Source: an uncultured Christensenellaceae bacterium
GTDB taxonomy: Bacteria; Bacillota; Clostridia; Christensenellales; Pumilibacteraceae
Assembly: GCA_910587445.1 (NCBI GenBank)
Contig: CAJULE010000014.1
Span: 1 to 58,862 of the forward strand
Direction of reading: 5' to 3'
Length of the DNA stretch: 58,862 nt
The notes under the pieces are model-generated. The model was not told where the DNA came from. It ran no database searches and saw nothing but the letters and a program-made list of their open reading frames with translations. How positions within the stretch are numbered: position 1 is the stretch's first letter; each line of letters opens with the position of its first letter. Positions 42,267-50,989 of the stretch are shown in pieces. Position numbers and translations under genes: made by a program.

Positions 42267-43615
42267 TGATAAGCTATTTCTCGTTCTATCGTCCCGTGTT
42301 TATGGCGCAGCTTCTCATAGCGGAATTTCTGTTCACCTGTAGGCTTAAGAAGCGAAAATTGTTTTGGCTCAGATATGCGGCTTCATGTATACTGTGCCTT
42401 TTGTTTGCGCTGTTTGTGCCGCTCTATCCGAATTCGGCTTTGGAACTCAGTCTTATCTTCATAGCAATGTTTTCGCTTACGTTCGCGCTCGACATATTCG
42501 TATTCGACGTACCCATAACCGAACTGTTGATGTGCCTGTCCGCGGCATACACCGTCCAGCACTTTGCATATTGCATAAGCAACTGTCTGTTGCTTATCAC
42601 GGGGCTCAACGCCAATGTCTACGGCGTATATACCGAGGAAGTGATCGTCAGCGGGATTTTGCCGATGAATCAGGCTTTCGGATATATCGTCACGTTCACG
42701 CTTTACTATCTTGCCTATTATCTGTTCTATCTGTTTTTCGGACGGCGAATGCGGAAGAACGAGCGTATGTCGCTTAAAAATCCGTCGCTGTTCGTAATCA
42801 GCATAATAGCCATAGTGTTTTCCGTGCTCGTCAATGCGTTCGTCGTGTTCGGCACGGTCAACGGCGAACTCATAATAGCGGTCAACCTGTACAATGCGGT
42901 ATGCTGCGTCTTTATTATATTCGTTCTGTTCGGCACGGTGAGCAAGATAAAGACGGATAACGAGCTGTCCGTCGTAAAAGGAATCTTGAAAAAAGCCGAA
43001 GAGCAGTACCGAATAAGCCAGAGCACGATCGAGATCATAAATATCAAATGTCACGACATGAAGCAGCAGATTCGCATGATAGGCGAGGCGAGCTCCATGA
43101 ACGAGACGGCTATTGCCGAAATTTCCCAAGCTATCGCCGCATACGACTGCAATGTCGAGACGGGCAATAAGCCGCTCGACGTCATTCTCACGGAAAAGAG
43201 CGAAGAGTGCAATAAAAACGGCATTGTTTTTTCGTGCATTACGGACGGCAGGCTTCTTGCGTTTATGAAGGAGGCGGAGATCTACAGCCTTTTCGGCAAT
43301 GCGATAGACAACGCTATCGCCGCCGTTTTACCTCTCGATAAGGATAAACGCTCCATAGGCGTAAACGTCGGCAGAGTCAAGGATTTCGTGACGGTAAACG
43401 TGCACAATTATTTCGAAGGCGAGCTTAGGTTCGGTGCGGACGGACTTCCGCGCACAAGCAAGGACGACGAAGTGAATCACGGCTACGGACTTAAAAGTAT
43501 ACGGTATATCGCAAACAAATACGACGGCAATTTGTCTGTGGAGGCGAGCGGCAATCTCTTCAATCTCAACATAATCTTTCCGCTGAAACCCTCTGTGCCT
43601 TCTCCGAAAGGGTGA
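42266..43615 (+). CDS. AgrC-like sensor histidine kinase (HPK10/GHKL)
   Basis: A 449-residue membrane sensor. Six or seven membrane segments fill residues ~8-220 without a large extracellular domain, the AgrC-type layout that often senses peptides or membrane signals. The phosphorylated His263 is in KCHDMKQQI, and the ATP-binding GHKL part shows FGNAIDNAIAAVLP near 345-358 (N box) and GYGLKSIRYIANKY near 411-424 (G box). The gene overlaps the regulator by 1 nt, so they form one system. No peptide-precursor or AgrB-like gene is visible beside it. The ligand is unknown. Confidence 0.92.
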   Translation: MISYFSFYRPVFMAQLLIAEFLFTCRLKKRKLFWLRYAASCILCLLFALFVPLYPNSALELSLIFIAMFSLTFALDIFVFDVPITELLMCLSAAYTVQHFAYCISNCLLLITGLNANVYGVYTEEVIVSGILPMNQAFGYIVTFTLYYLAYYLFYLFFGRRMRKNERMSLKNPSLFVISIIAIVFSVLVNAFVVFGTVNGELIIAVNLYNAVCCVFIIFVLFGTVSKIKTDNELSVVKGILKKAEEQYRISQSTIEIINIKCHDMKQQIRMIGEASSMNETAIAEISQAIAAYDCNVETGNKPLDVILTEKSEECNKNGIVFSCITDGRLLAFMKEAEIYSLFGNAIDNAIAAVLPLDKDKRSIGVNVGRVKDFVTVNVHNYFEGELRFGADGLPRTSKDDEVNHGYGLKSIRYIANKYDGNLSVEASGNLFNLNIIFPLKPSVPSPKG

Positions 43616-43635
43616 CGCATACGATACGAAAGCAT

Positions 43636-43666
43636 AGTTTATGTTGTAAATTATGAGTTTATGTTG
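43636..43666 (+). promoter_or_regulatory. Candidate LytTR binding site: exact 11-bp direct repeat
   Basis: AGTTTATGTTG occurs exactly at 43636-43646 and 43656-43666, i.e. 20 bp apart, about two helical turns. It ends 6 bp before the -35 of the GH3 promoter. LytTR regulators are known to bind paired ~9-bp direct repeats spaced about two turns, just upstream of a -35, and a LytTR regulator is encoded immediately upstream. Confidence 0.72.
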
Positions 43667-43672
43667 CGCTTC

Positions 43673-43701
43673 TTGAATTTATAAATATGTTTTGTTATAC
43701 T
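43673..43701 (+). promoter_or_regulatory. Promoter of GH3 number 2
   Basis: TTGAAT at 43673-43678, a 17-nt spacer and TATACT at 43696-43701. It lies right after the 11-bp direct repeat. Confidence 0.8.
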
Positions 43702-43736
43702 TCGTGTATCACAAAATATATGAAAGGAGTGAGACA

Positions 43737-46700
43737 ATGAACAAGAAAATGAGTAATGAGAAGTTTCGCATTATCCTGTTGCCGATTATTGCGGTTATAC
43801 TTATACTCGCAATAGTTTTGCCCGTTGCGGCAAACGGCTATTCCGCAACGCTCGATATGGTTCTCGGGCGCGGTCAGCGTCATGTCGTAGAGCTTGACGA
43901 CGTGCCGACGGAAGCGACGCAGTATTATGACGCTAAATTCCCCAATCCCGAAGCAGGCACTCTGCAAAATTCCGATCCGCCTACGGAGATAGAGGAAAAG
44001 TCGAGAAACGAAGCGGCTAAAACCGCGCTTAAGGTCACGGAAGAGGGTATAACTCTTCTCAAAAACGACGGTGTGCTGCCGCTTGCGAAGAATTCGAAAG
44101 TCACGCCGTTCGGCTATCGCTATATTTCGCCCGTATGGGGCGGAGCGGGGTCCGCGTCCACAAACATGAACTTCGATTATGTCGTGACCGCGGAAGAAGC
44201 GCTTGCAATGAACTTTGCGGTGAACGAAATCGTTGTCGCAAAGATGAAGGCGGCTACGGCGACGGAATTCGTAGGCGACGTCTCGCAGGCTCCGTCTGTC
44301 GCAAGTTGGAGCGGCAATGAGGGCGGAACGATGGGTATGCCGCCTTCGACGGATATGACCGTTTACGAGTACGATCCCGCAATCTATTCGGGCGCGGAAA
44401 GCTCGTGCGCCGGCACGGTCGGCGTAGTGTTTATCGGTAGGCGCGGACAGGAAGGCGACGACCTTTGGGCTTTCCCGTACCTTGACAGCGGCGCCGAACA
44501 CGAACTTCAGCTTACAAGCTACGAAAAAGAGATGATAGCTTTTGCCAAGGCGAACTGCGATAAGGTTGTCGCGATATGCAACTTCTCCAACGTCATGGAG
44601 ATAGGCGAGCTTAAAGACGACAGCGGCATAAACGCCATCTTGTGGATAGGCAACCCCGCCGCAAAAGGACTCGAGGCGATGTCGGAAATAATGGTCGGCG
44701 ACGTCAATCCTTCCGGCAGAACGGTCGACGTGTGGCTGCGCGACATCACAGCCGATCCTGCCCACATAAACGTAATGAACGGCACATATGCAAACAGCGA
44801 TATGGTGTCGAAGAATTACTTCGAGTACGAAGAAGGCATTTATATGGGCTATCGCTACTACGAGACCGCGGCGGCGGAAGCCGCAAACGGCAACTATGCC
44901 GGCTTCGACTACGATAAGGAAGTGGTTTATCCGTTCGGATACGGACTGCACTTCGACGATGACAAGATAACGCAATCGCTTACAAGCGTACGCATTAAGG
45001 GGAGCAACCTGCAAGTCGAGGGCGTCATAAAGAACGATTCGGGCCGCGAGGCGAAAGAGACGGTTCAGCTCTATATCGAAGCTCCTTACTACCGTAACGG
45101 CAGTAAAATCGAAAAGGCGGCGAAAGTGCTTGCGGACTTCGGTAAATACACGGTGGCGGCAAACTCGAGCACCGAGTTCGAATTCACCGTCGCAAGGGAA
45201 GACTTTGCGTCGTTCGACGATAATTGTTACTATACGGCAAACGGCGGTTATGTACTCGAAAAGGGAGAATATGTGCTTCATCTCGGCAAGAATTCGCACG
45301 AGGACTTCGCAAGCGAGAAATTCGAAATAGACGAGACGCTCGCATATGTCGACGAGGGCGCAAAGAACGGGGCGAAAGCGATCGGCAAGCGTCCGAGCGA
45401 CGGAATAGTCGCCGAAAACACTTTCGACGACGTGAGGAAATATATCGACGACGGACTTATGACCGTAATGTCGAGAAGCGATTTCGCCGGCACTAAGCCG
45501 ACCGCGCCCACCGTCGATAAGGTCGCGCCCGACTACATCGTAAAGGCAAACGCCGCGTATGACAGGGAGAACGACCCCGTTTCCGGCGTGAAAAATCCGA
45601 ATGCAACTCTCTATAAGGCGGAAAAACCCACGTCGAAAGCGAACAACGATCTCACGCTTAGCTCTCTTCGCGGACTCGCTTACGACGATCCCCTTTGGGA
45701 AGATCTGCTCGATCAAATAGACTTCGACAAGAGAGACGAGATAAGCGCGGCGATCACTTACGGCTTGTATGCGACTCAGCCGCTGGAGGCGATAGGACTC
45801 ATCAGAACGGGCGACAACGACGGACCTTTGGGACTTACGGCAACCTGGTCGGGCACGCAGGGTCACGTCGTGGCTTGCGCATGGGCGAGCGCTCCCATAA
45901 CGGCGGCGACGTTCAACACGGAGCTCATTTACGAAATGGGTCTTGCGATAGGACAGGAGGGACTGACGAACGGAATACAGGGTTGGTACGCTCCTGCCGT
46001 CAATCTCCACAGAAGTCCGTTCGGCGGCAGAAACTTCGAGTACTACAGCGAAGACCCCGTCGTGTCGGGTAAGATAGGTGCTGCAATGGTTTCGGGCACG
46101 CGTCAAAACGGTCTGTTCGCTCACATCAAGCACTTTGCGTTAAACGAAATGGATCATGCAAGAGGCAATGTTCAGGTATACGCGACCGAGCAGTCGATGC
46201 GCGAAATGTATCTCCGCGGATTCGAGATAACTACAAAGACCGCAGAGTGCACGGAAAAGGTCTACGACGAAACGACTCGCGGACAAAAGACGGTCACGAT
46301 AAAGGCGGCGGGCGCTTACATGACTTCCATGACTTTTATAGGTCCTAAGTTCACGGGCGCAAGCTATGACCTTCTCACGACGGTTTTGAGAAACGAATGG
46401 GGCTTCGAGGGCTTCGTCATAACCGACTTCACGAGCGGCTCGAACAAGAGCAAAGATTGCGGTTATCAAGTAGGCAACGATCTTTGGATGGGTATGCGCT
46501 CGACCGCGCTCAACGACCTCGATACGGCGACGGCACAGTGGTCGGTGCGTCGTGCGATTAAGAACATAGCCTACACTGTGGTCAACAGCTCGGCATACAA
46601 CGGAGTCGCTCCCGGTTCGTACGCGTACTATGATATGTCGCCCTGGCGCATAGCTCTCATAATCGCCGTGGTCATTGCGTGTGTGCTGGCGGCGGCGGGT

Positions 46701-46769
46701 ATAGTTTGGGTGGTTCTTCGCGCTCTCGACGAGAGGAAGAATCCCGACAAGTACGAAAAAGGCGAATAA
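43737..46769 (+). CDS. Membrane-anchored GH3 glycosidase with permuted domain order (number 2)
   Basis: A 1010-residue paralogue of the protein at 26666, with the same unusual order: sandwich domain first (EEGITLLKNDGVLPLAKNS near 100-118), fibronectin-like module (VVYPFGYGLHF near 396-406 marks its start), catalytic barrel last. Membrane helices lie at both ends (IILLPIIAVILILAIVLPVA near 11-30; IALIIAVVIACVLAAAGIVW near 973-992). The catalytic landmarks are present: IKHFALNEMDHARGN near 797 and nucleophile Asp in GFVITDF near 898. The ATG at 43737 follows AAAGGAGTGAG. The preceding LytTR repeat suggests regulated expression. A small membrane protein gene follows after 15 nt. Confidence 0.9.
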   Translation: MNKKMSNEKFRIILLPIIAVILILAIVLPVAANGYSATLDMVLGRGQRHVVELDDVPTEATQYYDAKFPNPEAGTLQNSDPPTEIEEKSRNEAAKTALKVTEEGITLLKNDGVLPLAKNSKVTPFGYRYISPVWGGAGSASTNMNFDYVVTAEEALAMNFAVNEIVVAKMKAATATEFVGDVSQAPSVASWSGNEGGTMGMPPSTDMTVYEYDPAIYSGAESSCAGTVGVVFIGRRGQEGDDLWAFPYLDSGAEHELQLTSYEKEMIAFAKANCDKVVAICNFSNVMEIGELKDDSGINAILWIGNPAAKGLEAMSEIMVGDVNPSGRTVDVWLRDITADPAHINVMNGTYANSDMVSKNYFEYEEGIYMGYRYYETAAAEAANGNYAGFDYDKEVVYPFGYGLHFDDDKITQSLTSVRIKGSNLQVEGVIKNDSGREAKETVQLYIEAPYYRNGSKIEKAAKVLADFGKYTVAANSSTEFEFTVAREDFASFDDNCYYTANGGYVLEKGEYVLHLGKNSHEDFASEKFEIDETLAYVDEGAKNGAKAIGKRPSDGIVAENTFDDVRKYIDDGLMTVMSRSDFAGTKPTAPTVDKVAPDYIVKANAAYDRENDPVSGVKNPNATLYKAEKPTSKANNDLTLSSLRGLAYDDPLWEDLLDQIDFDKRDEISAAITYGLYATQPLEAIGLIRTGDNDGPLGLTATWSGTQGHVVACAWASAPITAATFNTELIYEMGLAIGQEGLTNGIQGWYAPAVNLHRSPFGGRNFEYYSEDPVVSGKIGAAMVSGTRQNGLFAHIKHFALNEMDHARGNVQVYATEQSMREMYLRGFEITTKTAECTEKVYDETTRGQKTVTIKAAGAYMTSMTFIGPKFTGASYDLLTTVLRNEWGFEGFVITDFTSGSNKSKDCGYQVGNDLWMGMRSTALNDLDTATAQWSVRRAIKNIAYTVVNSSAYNGVAPGSYAYYDMSPWRIALIIAVVIACVLAAAGIVWVVLRALDERKNPDKYEKGE

Positions 46770-46784
46770 TCGGAGGTAAACATC

Positions 46785-47204
46785 ATGCGGGAATTTTTCG
46801 ATAAAGCCGCCAAAAACGGCATAGTAAGCTATATACTCAATGCGTGCGCATTGCTTCTCGGAATAGTGGCGCTTGTGTGCTATCTGGTATCTGCGGAGGA
46901 CAAATCGCAAATGACGGAGACGTTCATTTCGGCGGCGGTCGTCGTGCCTCTCGTCATAGCGGTGCTCGCAAACGGCGCGGGAATAGTCTTTCAGCACAGC
47001 TACGTCAAAATAGGCGCGTTCGCGATGTACTTTCTTTCCCTCGTCACCTGGATATTCAACCAGGTCGGCTATATAGTGAACGTCTTTATGGGCATAGACG
47101 GCAACAGTTTCGGATTCGCTTACATAGCGGCGTTTGTGCTTATGATCGTGTGCGCGGTACTCAGCCTTCTGTCAATCAAGAACTTCAATAAAAGCAAACA
47201 ATGA
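46785..47204 (+). CDS. Small four-helix membrane protein linked to GH3 number 2
   Basis: A 139-residue protein with four membrane helices (GIVSYILNACALLLGIVALV, FISAAVVVPLVIAVLANGAG, IGAFAMYFLSLVTWIFNQVG, FAYIAAFVLMIVCAVLSLL) and a short basic tail (NKSKQ). Size, topology and position match the 141-residue protein behind GH3 number 1, although identity is low by eye. A GGAGG site precedes the ATG. No family recognised. The repeated coupling with permuted GH3 genes implies an accessory role; that is inference. Confidence 0.78.
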   Translation: MREFFDKAAKNGIVSYILNACALLLGIVALVCYLVSAEDKSQMTETFISAAVVVPLVIAVLANGAGIVFQHSYVKIGAFAMYFLSLVTWIFNQVGYIVNVFMGIDGNSFGFAYIAAFVLMIVCAVLSLLSIKNFNKSKQ

Positions 47205-47222
47205 CATAAAGTAAAATAAAAC

Positions 47223-47256
47223 AAGAAGCGCTTTGCTACGGCAGGGCGCTTCTTTT
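47223..47256. terminator. Terminator between converging operons
   Basis: AAGAAGCGC at 47223-47231 pairs with GCGCTTCTT at 47246-47254. A- and T-rich flanks on both sides make it a likely bidirectional terminator for the GH3 number 2 operon and the citrate synthase gene. Confidence 0.85.
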
Positions 47257-47279
47257 CAAATGGATTATTTTATGAAATC

Positions 47280-48674
47280 TTATCTCTTGCCGAGAGGGAC
47301 ATATTCGCGGACGGGGGAGACCGAGCGATAGGACGGGCGGATTATTTTGCCCTTGTTGGAAAGCTCCTCTATGCGGTGCGCCGCCCAGCCCGCCATGCGC
47401 GAGACGGCGAAAATGGGCGTGAATAATTCGAGAGGTATGCCGAGCATCGAATTGACAAAGCCGGAGTAAAAGTCGACGTTTGCCGCAACGCCCTTGTAAA
47501 TAGCTCTGCGCGCTCCTATGACTTCGGGCGCAAGTCGCTCGATTTTCGCGTACAGCTCGTAATCTTCGTGGCGGTTCTTTTCGTCGGCAAGCCTTTCGAC
47601 GTACGCGCGCATAACGTCGGCACGCGGGTCGGAAAGCGAGTATACGGCGTGACCCATGCCGTATATGAGTCCCGAGCGGTCGAACGCTTCCTTGTCGAGA
47701 AGCTTGTTTAGGTAGTCGCAGATGTCGCCGTCGCTTCTCGAGCGCAGATTTTCTTTCATGTCCTCGAACATCTTGACGACTTTGATGTTCGCACCGCCGT
47801 GCCTCGGACCTTTGAGCGATCCGAGCGACGCCGCGACCGCCGAATATGTATCCGTGCCCGACGAGGAGACGACGTGCGTCGTAAAGGTCGAGTTGTTGCC
47901 GCCGCCGTGCTCGGCGTGGAGAATGAGCATCATGTCGAGGACTCGCGCTTCGAGTTCGGTAAAGCTTTCGTCGTCGCGCATGAGTGCGAGCATGGCTTCC
48001 GCCGTCGAAAGCTCGGGGTTGGGCTTGTGGATAATGAGCGAGTTGTATTCGTGATAGTACTTGAATACGCGGTATGAATACACCGCCATTATGGGCATTT
48101 GACTTATAAGTTGCAGACATTGCCGAAGGACGTTGGAAATGGAAATGTCGTCGGGATTGTCGTCGTACGAATACATCGTGAGGACGCTTCTCGCAAGTCC
48201 GTTCATCATGTCGGTGGACGGCGCCTTCATCGTGACGTCGCGTACGAACGATACGGGAAGGGAGCGAAAGCCTCCGAGGATCTTCTTAAACGACTTAAGC
48301 CGCTTTTCGGTAGGAAGCTCGCCGAAAAGAAGGAGATAGACGACTTCTTCATATCCGTAGCGGCCGTCGGCGACGCACCCGCGCACGAGGTCCTTTATGT
48401 CGAGTCCGCGATAACGAAGCACGCCGTTGCACGGTATTTTCTTGCCGTCTGCGCCGATTATGTCATGTCCCTCTTTGTCCCGTTCGAATGCCTGAATGTC
48501 GCTTATTTCGGTGAGCCCCGCAAGCACGCCGGCGCCGCTCAAATCTCTTAAGCCGCGCTTTACGTCGAACTTGTAATAGAACGAATTGTCTATCACCGAG
48601 TTTTCCTCGGCGAGCACGGACAGTTTTTCTATTTTCGGCATGACTTCGGCAAGAAGGGTTTCGAATTCGGTCAT
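47280..48674 (-). CDS. gltA: Citrate synthase
   Basis: Condenses oxaloacetate and acetyl-CoA to citrate. The 464-residue sequence is a complete citrate synthase of the longer Clostridial type with ~50 extra N-terminal residues. Active-site regions: LHAEHGGGNNSTFTTHVV near 252-269 (first His), GLIYGMGHAVYSLSDPRA near 338-355 (second His), and the NVDFYSGFVNSMLGIP block near 405-420 with the conserved Asp. GGAGACATCAC precedes the ATG on the minus strand. In anaerobes without a full cycle it feeds glutamate synthesis; no aconitase or isocitrate dehydrogenase is adjacent. Confidence 0.95.
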   Translation of the reverse strand: MTEFETLLAEVMPKIEKLSVLAEENSVIDNSFYYKFDVKRGLRDLSGAGVLAGLTEISDIQAFERDKEGHDIIGADGKKIPCNGVLRYRGLDIKDLVRGCVADGRYGYEEVVYLLLFGELPTEKRLKSFKKILGGFRSLPVSFVRDVTMKAPSTDMMNGLARSVLTMYSYDDNPDDISISNVLRQCLQLISQMPIMAVYSYRVFKYYHEYNSLIIHKPNPELSTAEAMLALMRDDESFTELEARVLDMMLILHAEHGGGNNSTFTTHVVSSSGTDTYSAVAASLGSLKGPRHGGANIKVVKMFEDMKENLRSRSDGDICDYLNKLLDKEAFDRSGLIYGMGHAVYSLSDPRADVMRAYVERLADEKNRHEDYELYAKIERLAPEVIGARRAIYKGVAANVDFYSGFVNSMLGIPLELFTPIFAVSRMAGWAAHRIEELSNKGKIIRPSYRSVSPVREYVPLGKR

Positions 48675-48805
48675 GTGATGTCTCCTTTTTTCGGCAAATT
48701 TTTTTGTGAAAAATCAAGGCGCTTTCGTGAGTATTTTGAAAAGCGTAGCCTATTCTTTCGTATTGCATTCGGTTCGAAATAAAAAAGCGCTCTGTATTTT
48801 ATATT

Positions 48806-48834
48806 ATTATAACATATTTTCGCCGTTCTTGCAA
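48806..48834 (-). promoter_or_regulatory. Promoter of the citrate synthase gene
   Basis: On the minus strand, TTGCAA (48834-48829), a 17-nt spacer and TATAAT (48811-48806). Confidence 0.75.
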
Positions 48835-48905
48835 CCGTTTGTGCGTGAACGCCTTGTGAAAATAGGCGGTAATAGTCGCAAAGAGCGGCGAGCGCGCCCT
48901 CTTCC

Positions 48906-48934
48906 TTGACTTTTTTCGCGCGGGACGGTATAAT
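48906..48934 (+). promoter_or_regulatory. Promoter of rlmD
   Basis: TTGACT at 48906-48911, a 17-nt spacer and TATAAT at 48929-48934; AAGGAGAAAGG follows as ribosome-binding site. Confidence 0.88.
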
Positions 48935-48953
48935 GTAAAAAAGGAGAAAGGTT

Positions 48954-50612
48954 TTGGAAATCGAGAAGAACGACGTCATAGAGTGTATCATAGACGACAT
49001 GGGCGCTTTCGGAGAGGGCATAACGCACATCGGCGGACTTACGGTCTTTATTCCCGGCGCGCTTATAGGAGAAAAGGTTTCGGCACGAGTTGTGCTTGCG
49101 AAGCCTTCGCTTGCTCATGCCGTTCTTGTAAAGATAATTTCGCCTTCCCCGTATCGCGTCGAGCCGCCTTGTCCGTACTTCAGACAGTGCGGCGGCTGTT
49201 CGTTGCAACATCTGCACTATGACGCACAGCTTCGCTTAAAGCAGAGCATAGTCGCAAATTCTCTGAGAAAATATGCGGGAATAGAGTTCGACGTCGATGG
49301 CACGGTACCTTCGCCCGATATTTTCGGCTACAGGAACAAACTGTCGTTACCCGTGCGGTACGAAAAGAAGCGCGGTACCGTCTGCGGACTTTTTGCGAAA
49401 AAGTCTCATAGAATTGTCGAAGTGGAAAATTGCCTTCTGCAACGCGCACCCACATTCGATACCGCGAAAAAGGCATTCGATTTTGCCCGCTCTTTCGGAC
49501 TCGAGGGATACGACGAGGAGAGCGGAAAAGGCGATATTCGCCACATAATCGTGCGCTCTCTCGAAGACGAAATATCGCTGACATACGTTTTGAACGGGGA
49601 GAAAAGAGAGTTCGAACGCGCTCTCGAACTTAAGCTTGCCGAGCTGAAGCCGAAAGATCTGTCCGTGCACATAAACCGCAATACGGCGAAAAATAACGTC
49701 ATTTTGGGAAACGAAACCCGTCTTGTATACGGAAGGGCGGAGGCTCGTCTCGGCGACATGGCGGTCGAAACTCATCCGCAGGCATTCTTTCAGGTCAACG
49801 GCAGAGTGCGCGAAAAGCTGTACGGAGCGGCGCTCGCAGAAGTGGCAGGCTGCAAAAACGTCGTCGACGCATATTCGGGCGCGGGGATAATGAGCGCGCT
49901 TTTCGCACGCAAGGCGAAACGTGTGGTCGGCATAGAGATCTCCGAGGCGGCAGTCGAAGTTGCAAAACGGCTGGCTAAACGCGAAGGGCTCGAAAATCTG
50001 TCGTTCGTGCTCGGGGACTGCGCCGAAAAGATAGGGGATGTGCTTCGAAATTCCGACGGCAAAGAAACGGCGGTCGTTCTCGATCCTCCGAAGTCTGGCT
50101 GCGCGGAAAAAGTGATAGAAAGCCTCGTCGCTTCTCTTCCCGAAAAGATAGTCTATATAAGCTGTAACCCCGCGACGCTTGCCAGAGATCTGAACGCGCT
50201 TTTAAAAGGCGGCTTCGAGCTCGTTTCCGTAACGCCTTACGATATGTTCCCGCAGACGACGTCGATAGAGACGTTGGTCGTGCTTTCCAAAAAAATTCCC
50301 GACAGTCATATCAACATCGACGTAGAATTTGGGGAGAGTGAGGGACAATTTTCGTTGAAGAAAATCAAAGAACGCGCCGAAGCCCGTAAGCCGAAAGAAA
50401 AAGTTACCTACAAGATGATACAAGAGTATATCGAGCAAACTTACAGCTTCAAAGTCCACACTGCATACATAGCCGAAGTCAAGCGCGATTTGGGTTTACC
50501 TATGTATGACGCGCCTAACGCCGTCGAAGAATTAAAACACCCTCGTCCGCATCCCACACCGAAAATGGTGGAAGCGATAAAGGAAACATTAAAACATTTT
50601 GAGATAATATAA
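48954..50612 (+). CDS. rlmD: 23S rRNA (uracil-C5) methyltransferase RlmD/RumA with C-terminal extension
   Basis: SAM-dependent enzyme that makes m5U in 23S rRNA. The 552-residue protein has a TRAM domain (~1-60), an Fe-S cysteine set (PPCPYFRQCGGCSLQHLH near 64-81 plus Cys near 162), the SAM motif NVVDAYSGAGIMSALFARKA near 302-321, DPPKSGC near 379-385, and the catalytic Cys in YISCNPATLARDL near 399-411. About 105 extra residues (SHINIDVEFGEGEG-like, VTYKMIQEYIEQTYSF, AYIAEVKRDLGLPMYDAPNA) follow the normal end. DNA for this tail is more A+T-rich than the rest. TTG start after AAGGAGAAAGG. The 3' end of rum genes is a known insertion hotspot for integrative elements, and one appears to begin here. 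Confidence 0.9.
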   Translation: MEIEKNDVIECIIDDMGAFGEGITHIGGLTVFIPGALIGEKVSARVVLAKPSLAHAVLVKIISPSPYRVEPPCPYFRQCGGCSLQHLHYDAQLRLKQSIVANSLRKYAGIEFDVDGTVPSPDIFGYRNKLSLPVRYEKKRGTVCGLFAKKSHRIVEVENCLLQRAPTFDTAKKAFDFARSFGLEGYDEESGKGDIRHIIVRSLEDEISLTYVLNGEKREFERALELKLAELKPKDLSVHINRNTAKNNVILGNETRLVYGRAEARLGDMAVETHPQAFFQVNGRVREKLYGAALAEVAGCKNVVDAYSGAGIMSALFARKAKRVVGIEISEAAVEVAKRLAKREGLENLSFVLGDCAEKIGDVLRNSDGKETAVVLDPPKSGCAEKVIESLVASLPEKIVYISCNPATLARDLNALLKGGFELVSVTPYDMFPQTTSIETLVVLSKKIPDSHINIDVEFGESEGQFSLKKIKERAEARKPKEKVTYKMIQEYIEQTYSFKVHTAYIAEVKRDLGLPMYDAPNAVEELKHPRPHPTPKMVEAIKETLKHFEII

Positions 50613-50617
50613 AATTT

Positions 50618-50652
50618 AACGGCTTTACGATAACAAGTAGAGCCGTTTTTTG
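50618..50652 (+). terminator. Terminator after rlmD
   Basis: AACGGCT at 50618-50624 pairs with AGCCGTT at 50641-50647, followed by a T run. Confidence 0.78.
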
Positions 50653-50665
50653 TTAAGGGATTTTT

Positions 50666-50680
50666 CTCCAAATTTTGGAG
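50666..50680. promoter_or_regulatory. Perfect 15-bp palindrome, candidate operator
   Basis: CTCCAAATTTTGGAG is perfectly symmetric about a central T and lies 6 bp upstream of the -35 of the XRE-restriction promoter. It is a natural candidate for autoregulation by the small XRE protein. Confidence 0.55.
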
Positions 50681-50686
50681 ATTATC

Positions 50687-50715
50687 TTGCGTTTTGGGTT
50701 TGAGTGTGGTATAAT
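50687..50715 (+). promoter_or_regulatory. Promoter of the XRE-restriction-modification operon
   Basis: TTGCGT at 50687-50692, a 17-nt spacer and TATAAT at 50710-50715. Confidence 0.78.
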
Positions 50716-50748
50716 AAGAATATCTAATAAAGGGTAGGAGATTTCGAT

Positions 50749-50952
50749 ATGGCGGCGAGCTATAAAAAGTTGTGGAAACTACTGATTGATAAAGATATGA
50801 GAAAGGAAGATTTGCGTGTAGCGGCGGGGATTACGACAACCGCTATGGCGAAGCTCGGCAGAAATGAGGACGTAAAAACTTCGGTATTGCTAAAAATTTG
50901 CAAAGTGTTGAATTGCGATATATCCGATATAATGGAAATCGTGGAGGATTGA
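50749..50952 (+). CDS. Small XRE/Cro-like regulator of the restriction system
   Basis: A 67-residue helix-turn-helix protein: YKKLWKLLIDKDMRKEDLRV then AGITTTAMAKLGRNEDV and a dimerisation-type end (LLKICKVLNCDISDIMEIVE). Its size and position directly ahead of a restriction-modification operon fit a controller protein that delays or balances restriction expression. A palindrome upstream of its promoter may be its operator. The restriction gene starts 37 nt after the stop, after AAGGAGA. Confidence 0.85.
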   Translation: MAASYKKLWKLLIDKDMRKEDLRVAAGITTTAMAKLGRNEDVKTSVLLKICKVLNCDISDIMEIVED

Positions 50953-50989
50953 TTCCCAAAATTGAAATACTTTAAGGAGAAAACAGATA

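Noticed and set aside
43695..46133. 812-codon minus-strand frame opposite GH3 number 2
   Set aside because: Entirely inside the GH3 gene on the other strand. The product has Arg/His/Tyr-rich, low-plausibility composition, whereas the plus-strand product has all GH3 motifs.
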